From: JADJPL01 sp964607915
GTDB taxonomy: Bacteria > Bacteroidota > Bacteroidia > Chitinophagales > Saprospiraceae
Direction of reading: 5' to 3'
DNA length: 13,452 nucleotides
Assembly (NCBI GenBank): GCA_964607915.1
Contig: CAZSMU010000104.1
Coordinates: 1-13,452, forward strand
The first letter of the stretch is position 1. Every line of letters begins with the position of its first letter. The position numbers were made by a program, and so were the translations under genes. Below the pieces are notes generated by a model that searched no databases, was not told the origin of the DNA, and saw only the letters and a program-made list of their open reading frames with translations. This document shows, piece by piece, positions 1-5,118 of the stretch.

Positions 1-58
1 GCGAAAATGAGTTGCCGATGCACGTTAAAATACGACCACAGGCCAGGGCGGCCAAAGA

Positions 59-400
59 TCAGTTTACCACATCAATACCAATGGAAACCTTGAAAACCGG
101 TGCCGTAGCGCGGAAAACGCGTTCCAGTTTCTCCCGGTTTATGCGATATACGGGTTGGTAGTACGTCTCTGTTTTGAGCAAAATGGAAGATTCGACCAGT
201 CGCTCGAGGTCTCTTTGTATGTTTCCCTTGGGAAATTGGATGAGCAGGGCCGGATAATCGGCCTCTCCCTGCTGTTGGAGGTAGTCCAAAATCGCAGAGG
301 TACGCTGAAGCTGCAATAACTCAAGGAAATCAATTGCACGCTGTAACTTTTTTTCCATGTCTTGTATAGTGTTTCCAGTGTCCATAGTAACGTGAGACAA
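59..400 (-). CDS. Small winged-helix (ArsR-like) DNA-binding protein
   Basis: Encodes 113 residues with no signal peptide or membrane segment, so it is probably cytosolic. The pattern is helix (about 20-30), helix (33-44), helix (48-55), a likely recognition helix (about 59-73, IQRDLERLVESSILLK) and a beta wing (about 76-89, ending VYRIN), followed by a last helix. This is the arrangement of a winged helix-turn-helix of the ArsR/MarR type, and the length is typical of stand-alone ArsR-like regulators. There is no Cys at all, so a classical metal thiolate sensor site is absent. The start at 400 is the first ATG; Met6 and Met15 are alternatives. It stands alone, separated from the next minus-strand gene by a 370-base gap, and its target is not evident. 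The fold is inferred from sequence pattern only. Confidence 0.6.
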   Translation of the reverse strand: MSHVTMDTGNTIQDMEKKLQRAIDFLELLQLQRTSAILDYLQQQGEADYPALLIQFPKGNIQRDLERLVESSILLKTETYYQPVYRINREKLERVFRATAPVFKVSIGIDVVN

Positions 401-418
401 ATTTGTATAACAACATTT

Positions 419-460
419 AAGCTTTTGGCAAGTAGTAGTTTGTAGATTTTCCCAAAGCTT
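419..460. repeat. Imperfect inverted repeat upstream of the winged-helix gene
   Basis: AAGCTTTTGG at 419-428 and CCCAAAGCTT at 451-460 pair over 9 of 10 positions around a 22-base loop. It lies 19-60 bases upstream of the winged-helix start codon at 400. It could be an operator for that protein or a weak hairpin. There is no T-run that would make it a terminator. Confidence 0.3.
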
Positions 461-466
461 GTGAGG

Positions 467-610
467 TCATACTTGTTTGCTATTTCCGAGGGCTACATCA
501 AAAGGGGCACAGCTCCTTGGGATGGACTTTCGTCCTTTATTCAGTCCCACAGGCCTTGGCCGTGCTTCTTCAAAAAGGCGTACGAGGACGCGTAATCCGG
601 CTATTTTCAT
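467..610 (-). other. Possible short ORF or gene remnant in the 401-769 gap
   Basis: The 370-base gap between the winged-helix gene and the PLP enzyme holds a 47-codon minus-strand reading frame (ATG at 608-610, TGA at 467-469). Its peptide starts MKIAGLRVLVRLFEEARP and is not low-complexity. The frame stays open upstream of that ATG without another ATG, through to about 680. Base composition here is more balanced than in the AT-rich stretch at 660-769. I recognise no family. It may be a small protein, the eroded end of a larger gene, or chance. Confidence 0.15.
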
Positions 611-696
611 CTCCAGGAGAAAGTCCTGAACATGCTTTTGACCAGAATTTGATACGAAGCTACAATAAATAGGTTGCGTATAAATACTTTTTTTTC

Positions 697-719
697 AAAA
701 AAAATAACGGAATAACGTT
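697..719 (-). terminator. Weak candidate terminator after the PLP enzyme gene
   Basis: Read on the minus strand, AACG (719-716), a six-base loop and CGTT (709-706) are followed by a T8 run (704-697). The stem is only 4 bp, but it is the only T-run-tailed hairpin downstream of the stop at 770, in a very AT-rich stretch (about 660-769). Confidence 0.25.
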
Positions 720-769
720 GTTAAAAATACAGTAAAAAAAGAGGATATACAAACGGTTGATTCCTCATT

Positions 770-1873
770 TTAAACATACTTCAACATTTCGATATACTCG
801 CCGTCGAGGGTCCGGTAGTGTTTCATGAGGTCGGCAGTCATACAGGAGTGTACGGGCAGGAAGAGCAGGACGTCTCCGGGTTTAGTCCGGGCGACCTGTT
901 CGGCGCTTGCCTGTACGATGCCGTGCTCCTGGGATAGGGACTTGAGGAAAGCGGGCTCGCTGACGGGCAATCTCCAGCCATCGGATTCCCAATCCACCAT
1001 GAGTCCATAATTTTCCTGGCCGTTGAGGACGATGCGATCTTTGGAGAAGTGGATTCCGCCCCCATAGACTACGATTTCGTTGCGGGAGGGATGCGTGGCC
1101 ACTACGGGGCAGGCCATGGCGACCGCTACGTCGTCGGGGCTGCAGGATCCGATACCGATTTGCATGACATCGTAAAAGACGAAATTGCCGGGTCGGATTT
1201 CGTGGACGCCCGGGAAGTCCTCCATCAGGCTACAACTGGGCGTATCGCCGACAGATAGGATGAGTTCCGGGAAAGCGGGCAGGTAGTGCTCGCGGAGGGT
1301 TGCCAAGAGGCCTAAGTAGGCCTCGTGCACGGTTTGCACCTGCTGTATGCCCCGGGCGCGGTAGGTATGCCCTGCGTGGGCGAGGAAGCCGAGAAAGCGG
1401 ACTTTGCGGGAGTTGCCGATTTTTTCCAATATGCGGTTTACCGTTTCTTCGTCATCGGCTTCTACGCCGGTGCGATGGGTTCCCACGTCTATTTTTATGA
1501 AAACGCCGACGGGGTGGCGCAGATGCCGATCGAGGAACTGGACGCTTTCGACGCTTTCTACCAGTAGGTTCAGGCGGATGTATGCGGCGAGGCGGTTGAT
1601 GAGATCAATCTCGAGCAAATTGACGGGAAAAGCGACGGTGATGTCGAGCCAGTGGTCGTTGGCGAAGTATTCCGCCATGCGCAGGGAGGAAACGGTAATC
1701 TTGTCCACCCCCGCCTGTCGGAACCAACGGCCGATGCTGCTGGACTGGTGCGTTTTGAAATGTGGGCGGAGGGTCAACCCCAGGCGCCGGGCCTTATCGC
1801 TCATGCGCTGGATGTTGTGCTGGCATTTTTGCCGATCGAGGAGCAGGGTCGGCACTGCAATTTTAGATTTCAT
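770..1873 (-). CDS. PLP-dependent D-threonine aldolase / D-serine dehydratase-type enzyme
   Basis: A 367-residue cytosolic enzyme of the fold-type III (alanine racemase N-terminal) D-threonine aldolase family, which cleaves D-3-hydroxy amino acids (D-threonine to glycine and acetaldehyde) or dehydrates D-serine. The Schiff-base lysine is Lys40 in RPHFKTH. The TIM-barrel segment includes FIKIDVGTHRTG and FLAHAGH. The C-terminal metal site is His342-Ser-Cys344 (PVHSCMTADL). Family knowledge: an HxC pair is the zinc site described for D-serine dehydratase, whereas D-threonine aldolases have HxD, so a dehydratase-like role is favoured. A start at 1924 is possible but would run into the upstream protease gene. 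ATG at 1871-1873 leaves a 19-base gap and begins directly at the conserved IAVPTLLLD strand, so I chose it. It is probably cotranscribed with the C1 protease gene. Confidence 0.85.
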   Translation of the reverse strand: MKSKIAVPTLLLDRQKCQHNIQRMSDKARRLGLTLRPHFKTHQSSSIGRWFRQAGVDKITVSSLRMAEYFANDHWLDITVAFPVNLLEIDLINRLAAYIRLNLLVESVESVQFLDRHLRHPVGVFIKIDVGTHRTGVEADDEETVNRILEKIGNSRKVRFLGFLAHAGHTYRARGIQQVQTVHEAYLGLLATLREHYLPAFPELILSVGDTPSCSLMEDFPGVHEIRPGNFVFYDVMQIGIGSCSPDDVAVAMACPVVATHPSRNEIVVYGGGIHFSKDRIVLNGQENYGLMVDWESDGWRLPVSEPAFLKSLSQEHGIVQASAEQVARTKPGDVLLFLPVHSCMTADLMKHYRTLDGEYIEMLKYV

Positions 1874-1892
1874 TATAGGTCGGATACGGTTG

Positions 1893-3458
1893 TCATTGTT
1901 TTTCAATCTCGAGGACCAGGGCAACAGCGTTGCGCCCTTTCTCTTTGAGGTTCGCGGTGAAGGCTATCGTACTGCCATCTACAAATTCAGTTTGCCCGAT
2001 GAGCTGTGCGGCCAGGGCTTCTTGTATTTTATCGGCAAAGTCCCTTTTCTGACTGCCGTTCATGCGGGTATTGAGTTGGTAGGGGTCCAGGGGATCCTTG
2101 CTGACGACGATAGCGATGTAGTCGCGGTTTCCGACTTCATCGGGCGTCATGTGGTAGTCTTTGGGGAAGAGCCGCGTCCCGGTGATGCCGCAGTATGGGG
2201 AGTGCTTGGCGGTGTAGGGGAACAGGACGTATGAGGAACCGTCGGTTTCCTGCCCCAGCACATAGGTATAACATTCTACGGAGTTGGACAGCAGTACTTT
2301 GAATTTGCTGCCGATCCGGATGGGGCGTTCGGTGCGGAAGCGGATGCCGTTCCGCTGGCGCAGAGGGATCAGGGCCTCGTTTTCCACGTCAAACAGGCCG
2401 AATTTGATGGCCAGCTTGTTGGGGTCAAATGATTTATCGCCTGCGGCGCCCATGGGGAAGAGGCCGTAGGCTTCGCGCACGAAATGGCTGAAATCGTCGT
2501 ATTTCATCCAGCAGAAGCCACGGTCCCCCCAGTCCTGGCCCCAACTGTTCATGATGTGGAATGCGCCGCCTTCCATATTGTCGTCGTAGCCGACGACGCA
2601 CATGGCATGGCCGCCAAAATTGCGCATGCCATAGTCGGAAGAGCTGGGACGCCACACTTTCTGACCGACCATGCGGCTCATAAACGTTCCTCCGACCATA
2701 GCTCCTATAACGACAGGGGCGCCTTGGGCCAGGTTCTGCTTGATGGCCTCGATGTCGGGGCGGTAATCATCATCGCCCAGGGTGAGGCGGTTAAACCCCT
2801 TGATTCGGAAGGGCCGGGCATTGGCGATATCGCTGCGGTCGGGATAGTTGGCGCAGGAACGCTCATCGTAGGAGAACTGGGCGAAGGGCAGCGCCCCATT
2901 TTCCTGCATGCTCTGCATAGCATCGAGCATATAGGCCCCGTTGCAGTCGTCCAGATGGATTTGATTGTAGAGGTATGCCGGGCTGAAGGCCGTTTCGTCG
3001 GGTTTTTTGCCCCGGGCACGAGCTTCGAGGATGGTGCGGGCCGCATAGGCGCTGGCCCACCCGACGCAAGACCCCTGGCTCCCCTGGTGTTGGGGGGAGG
3101 GGGCGTATCCTTTCAGCGATACCGCAGGGGGCAAGTCATTGAAGCCGGTTGTGCTGTAGGCCAGGGGCTCGAACACAGAAGCCTTGTCGAAGCGTTCCTC
3201 GCTGAGCGAAGCACCCAGGTTGAACTCCGACAAATCGGGAGCGTCGGCATTGCTGTCCTCAATAGGGGCCTGCAGCATTTCCTGTCCGCCCATGAAGAAG
3301 TACCACGCTCCGGCAAGGAGCAGGAGCGGAATGGCTATTTTAGGTTTTTTGAAGACAAAAAACAACGCCAACAAAACCCATTTAAGCAGGTTGCCCGATC
3401 CTCCGGTGCTTTTTCCCCGGCTGCTCTGTGGATCGTCTTCTCGCATTCTGATCGGCAT
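1893..3458 (-). CDS. Membrane-anchored papain-like (C1A) cysteine protease with C-terminal DUF4384-like domain
   Basis: 521 residues. A basic N-terminus is followed by a hydrophobic stretch broken by KKPK (residues 24-36 and 40-57), which should anchor the protein with the enzyme outside the cytoplasm. The peptidase domain (about 112-335) has the full papain set: oxyanion Gln125, nucleophile Cys131 in QGSQGSCVGWASAYA, His284 in GGHAMCVVGYDD and Asn304 in NSWGQDWGDRGF. The stretch 58-111 is too short and Asp/Glu-rich to be a usual C1A propeptide. Residues about 375-465 form a beta-rich region ending in patterns such as YVLFPY and TRLFPKD, resembling DUF4384, a domain often fused to bacterial proteases and kinases. 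The start at 3458 lies exactly 18 bases after a repeated leader element (3477-3638). The PLP enzyme gene follows 19 bases after the stop. The peptidase assignment is firm; the substrate is unknown. Confidence 0.88.
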   Translation of the reverse strand: MPIRMREDDPQSSRGKSTGGSGNLLKWVLLALFFVFKKPKIAIPLLLLAGAWYFFMGGQEMLQAPIEDSNADAPDLSEFNLGASLSEERFDKASVFEPLAYSTTGFNDLPPAVSLKGYAPSPQHQGSQGSCVGWASAYAARTILEARARGKKPDETAFSPAYLYNQIHLDDCNGAYMLDAMQSMQENGALPFAQFSYDERSCANYPDRSDIANARPFRIKGFNRLTLGDDDYRPDIEAIKQNLAQGAPVVIGAMVGGTFMSRMVGQKVWRPSSSDYGMRNFGGHAMCVVGYDDNMEGGAFHIMNSWGQDWGDRGFCWMKYDDFSHFVREAYGLFPMGAAGDKSFDPNKLAIKFGLFDVENEALIPLRQRNGIRFRTERPIRIGSKFKVLLSNSVECYTYVLGQETDGSSYVLFPYTAKHSPYCGITGTRLFPKDYHMTPDEVGNRDYIAIVVSKDPLDPYQLNTRMNGSQKRDFADKIQEALAAQLIGQTEFVDGSTIAFTANLKEKGRNAVALVLEIEKQ

Positions 3459-3476
3459 AATTCCACCCGTTTTTTT

Positions 3477-3638
3477 AGACTTCTTGCGAGGGGGGCAGCG
3501 AGCTGGGAAAAGGAGTCATTTTCTTCCCACTCGAAGGCTTTTTGGGGAGTATAGCCCAGCTACATGAGCACAAAAAGGCACCCTTTAGGAAGAAAGGGGG
3601 CTTTTTGACCCCTTGATAATCCCCCTCGCAACCTATCT
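3477..3638 (-). repeat. Intercistronic repeat element, copy 1 (long form), leader of the C1 protease gene
   Basis: Read on the minus strand, it opens with GTTGCGAGGGGGATT (3632-3618), then AAGGGG and AAAAAG, and closes with CCCCTCGCAAGAAGTCT (3493-3477). The opening matches copy 2 (10677-10691) at 14 of 15 bases. Positions 3477-3500 match the complement of 10719-10742 at 21 of 24 bases without gaps. The ends are inverted repeats of each other. This copy carries about 75-90 extra central bases, including the terminator hairpin at 3572-3606 and a CCCAGCT/AGCTGGG pair (3555-3561 and 3501-3507). The element ends 18 bases before the start codon at 3458. It may be a mobile or REP-like repeat or a conserved regulatory leader. 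Confidence 0.6.
3572..3606 (-). terminator. Bidirectional-capable hairpin terminator after the Usp gene
   Basis: On the minus strand a run of five A and CCCTTT pair with AAAGGG and a final T5 (3576-3572) around the loop CTTCCT. The A5/T5 flanks are symmetric, so it could act in both directions. It lies 83 bases downstream of the Usp stop at 3689, separating the thioredoxin-like/Usp pair from the C1 protease gene. It falls inside repeat copy 1. Confidence 0.5.
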
Positions 3639-3688
3639 GTTAAAAACGGTAAAAATAGTCTTTCAGAACGATAAAAAGAAACCGCTTT

Positions 3689-4516
3689 TCAGGAGCTTTG
3701 TGCCGGAATACCCAGCAAGGGGAAAGCGAGTTTGCGCGCAAGGCGTTTGCCGAAGTTCGGGCGGAAAAATTCTGCAAAAAAAGAAGTCTTATGCGTAGTT
3801 AGGGCAAGCAGGTCAACCCCCTGGGATTCTAAAAAACCGACGAGGCCGGCTTCGTCCTCCCAGCAGTCGCAAAAGGCGAAATCGGAGTAGGAGAGCCCGC
3901 GGGCCTCCGCCCAGGCAGAAAATTCCGAAAGGCCAACGGAGGGTAGGTTGACGTATACTATTTTTGCACCCAGGTGGGCTGCAAAAGTCTGCAGCCAATG
4001 CCCTTCTTCCGCTTTCAGGTCCAGCGCATACGCTATGCGGCGGGGAGTAGGTTGGAAAGCCACTTTCTCTGGGATGACCAGTACCGGGCAGGCGGCATTT
4101 TCCAGCACCTCGGATGCCAGGGTACCCGAAAACAGTTCCGAAAGGCCCTCGTATCCTGTGGTACCCATGACGATTAAACCGGTCTTTTCCCGTTTGGCCA
4201 CCTCCAGAATCTGGGCTACGATATCGTTGCCAGGGCAAAGGGCATGGCGGATGGGCACATGATCCATCGCATGGGCGCTGGCTATTGCATGCAAGGGGAC
4301 GAGCTGTTCGCGGTAGTGCTCGAGCTCTTCAAAGGCCTCTGCCTCTGCGATCTCCTGGAGCGTACGGGTCATGTATGCATGCGGGATGCTGGGTTCGATA
4401 TAGGCGTGTACGGTAATCAATTCCACCCCGAAGAGAGACGCAAGTTGCAGGGCAGCGGGGAATGCCTCGTTGGCAGTCTGGGAAAAGTTCGTTGGAAAAA
4501 GAATTGGGCCTGTCAT
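3689..4516 (-). CDS. Universal stress protein with two UspA domains
   Basis: 275 residues, cytosolic. The N-terminal UspA domain (about 1-149) starts with ILFPTNFSQTA and holds a complete ATP-binding motif G-x2-G-x9-G-T: Gly118, Gly121, Gly131, Thr132, followed by CPVLVIP. The second domain (about 158-275) keeps the alternating strand-helix fold and ends FPLLGIPAQSS, but has lost the glycine motif (THKTSFFAEFFRPNFGKRL instead), so only one site should bind nucleotide. Tandem Usp proteins of this form are common in Bacteroidota and are tied to low-oxygen or starvation survival. The gene starts 12 bases after the thioredoxin-like gene and is almost certainly cotranscribed with it. Expression probably depends on the palindrome-rich region at 4840-4924. 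A strong hairpin lies downstream. Confidence 0.85.
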   Translation of the reverse strand: MTGPILFPTNFSQTANEAFPAALQLASLFGVELITVHAYIEPSIPHAYMTRTLQEIAEAEAFEELEHYREQLVPLHAIASAHAMDHVPIRHALCPGNDIVAQILEVAKREKTGLIVMGTTGYEGLSELFSGTLASEVLENAACPVLVIPEKVAFQPTPRRIAYALDLKAEEGHWLQTFAAHLGAKIVYVNLPSVGLSEFSAWAEARGLSYSDFAFCDCWEDEAGLVGFLESQGVDLLALTTHKTSFFAEFFRPNFGKRLARKLAFPLLGIPAQSS

Positions 4517-4528
4517 GTGTGCTTAATT

Positions 4529-4786
4529 TTATGCTGGCCGCAAAATATCAATTATTTCTGCAATGGAGGGTAAACGACCCTCACAAACTATTCGGTCGTC
4601 TATCATAAGGGCAGGAATCTCGCCGATGCCGGACGACAGTATTTCTTCAATGCCGGAAACCCGCTCGATATGCACCGGGATATCGAGTTGCCGGGCAACC
4701 GCCCATACGGAAATCCACAGGGCCCGGTCTTTTGCAGTGCCGACCCCTAATACTTTGATTTCCTTGTGCAGTTCCGGGAATGCCAT
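4529..4786 (-). CDS. Thioredoxin-fold (TM0996 / redox-active disulfide 2-like) protein lacking the CxxC
   Basis: 85 residues from the chosen start, 97 if the ATG at 4822 is used. The strand KEIKVLGVG, the helix after it, IPVHIERVSGIEEILSSGIGEIPALMIDDRIVCEG and the final helix match the small Thioredoxin_3 family in order and spacing, with the cis-proline of EIPAL preserved. Family members carry GxGCxxC after the first strand; here it is GVGTAKDRA, so both catalytic cysteines are gone and the only Cys is in IVCEG. A disulfide-exchange role is therefore unlikely. I prefer the start at 4786 because the family begins at the IKVLG strand and because a TAnnTTTG promoter match lies at 4824-4831, but 4822 cannot be excluded. 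It sits 12 bases ahead of the Usp gene. Fold likely, function unknown. Confidence 0.7.
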   Translation of the reverse strand: MAFPELHKEIKVLGVGTAKDRALWISVWAVARQLDIPVHIERVSGIEEILSSGIGEIPALMIDDRIVCEGRLPSIAEIIDILRPA

Positions 4787-4823
4787 GTTTTGCCATTTGA
4801 TAACAGGCTCAAGTTGTCGCAAT

Positions 4824-4831
4824 CAAAAGTA
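4824..4831 (-). promoter_or_regulatory. Candidate -7 element for the thioredoxin-like/Usp operon
   Basis: The minus strand reads TACTTTTG, a full match to the Bacteroidota -7 consensus TAnnTTTG. No good TTTG -33 box lies 19-21 bases upstream, which would fit a promoter that needs an activator. Transcription would begin near 4817, inside the longer reading frame, favouring the translation start at 4786. Confidence 0.35.
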
Positions 4832-4839
4832 TATATCGG

Positions 4840-4898
4840 TGACCTGGGTCAGTGGCAGATATGACTTTGGTCAAAGCTCTCCGGTTTGACCAAAGTCA
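4840..4898. promoter_or_regulatory. Three TGAC-N4-GTCA operator-like palindromes
   Basis: TGACCTGGGTCA (4840-4851), TGACTTTGGTCA (4862-4873) and TGACCAAAGTCA (4887-4898) share TGAC-N4-GTCA. The spacing is that of Crp/Fnr-family half-sites (compare FNR TTGAT-N4-ATCAA and FixK-type TTGA-N6-TCAA sites). Starts are 22 and 25 bases apart. They lie directly upstream of the thioredoxin-like/Usp pair; Usp genes are known targets of Fnr/Anr-type oxygen regulators elsewhere. The regulator is not in this window, so the assignment is inference. Confidence 0.45.
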
Positions 4899-4912
4899 TA
4901 TCTGCCACTGAC
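4848..4912. repeat. Perfect 28-bp inverted repeat with 9-base loop
   Basis: Positions 4848-4875 are the exact reverse complement of 4885-4912, separated by GCTCTCCGG. The arms contain two of the three TGAC-N4-GTCA boxes. A further palindrome, CCACTGA (4905-4911) with TCAGTGG (4918-4924), shares the outer end of the right arm, so two mutually exclusive hairpins are possible in RNA. There is no T-run on either side, so it is not a standard terminator, and no transposase is present to make it an insertion-sequence end pair. Confidence 0.85.
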
Positions 4913-5011
4913 TATTATCAGTGGAACGCATCGGGAAAAGGGGTTTCTTTGAATCTGAAAGTAAGGTTTTACCATGCTAACCATGGTCAATTGGGTGTTC
5001 AATCAAGTTTT

Positions 5012-5100
5012 GTCGGTACGTCCCTTCTGGTGGGCTTCTTCGCCCCTGATACCGACTAATCTGTCGCTTTCGCCGTTTTTCGGGGGCGACAGTTTTTTTT
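5012..5100 (+). ncRNA. Possible small structured RNA ending in a terminator
   Basis: On the plus strand GTCGGTA (5012-5018) pairs with TACCGAC (5050-5056) and encloses GGGC/GCCC (5032-5035 and 5042-5045). The terminator hairpin with T8 follows directly. No protein gene runs on the plus strand here; the flanking genes are both on the minus strand. The 5' end and a promoter are not evident. A short plus-strand RNA starting in the palindromic region is the simplest explanation for a lone plus-strand terminator. I do not recognise a known RNA family. Confidence 0.25.
5061..5100 (+). terminator. Rho-independent terminator on the plus strand
   Basis: CTGTCGC (5061-5067) and GCGACAG (5086-5092) form a 7-bp stem with an inner CCG/CGG pair, followed immediately by T8 (5093-5100). 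The T-run orients it to the plus strand. On the minus strand, where the caspase gene ends at 5119, the hairpin is preceded by A8 and has no T tail, so it is only a partial fit as the caspase terminator. Confidence 0.65.
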
Positions 5101-5118
5101 ATGGAATCCTGTAAAAGT

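Noticed and set aside
1404..2234. Plus-strand open frame of 276 codons
   Set aside because: It runs antisense across the junction of the PLP enzyme and C1A protease genes, both of which are intact.
2484..3554. Plus-strand open frame of 356 codons
   Set aside because: It lies opposite the C1A protease gene, whose minus-strand frame has full catalytic motifs; the plus translation has no recognisable domain and a composition typical of an antisense shadow in GC-rich DNA.
4848..4912. Terminal inverted repeats of an insertion sequence
   Set aside because: The arms are only 9 bases apart, with no transposase or target duplication; they enclose operator-like boxes instead.
4974..5114. 46-codon plus-strand ORF starting MLTMVNWVF
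   Set aside because: The strong terminator hairpin and T8 at 5061-5100 lie inside its 3' half, and the peptide resembles no family, so a coding role is unlikely.
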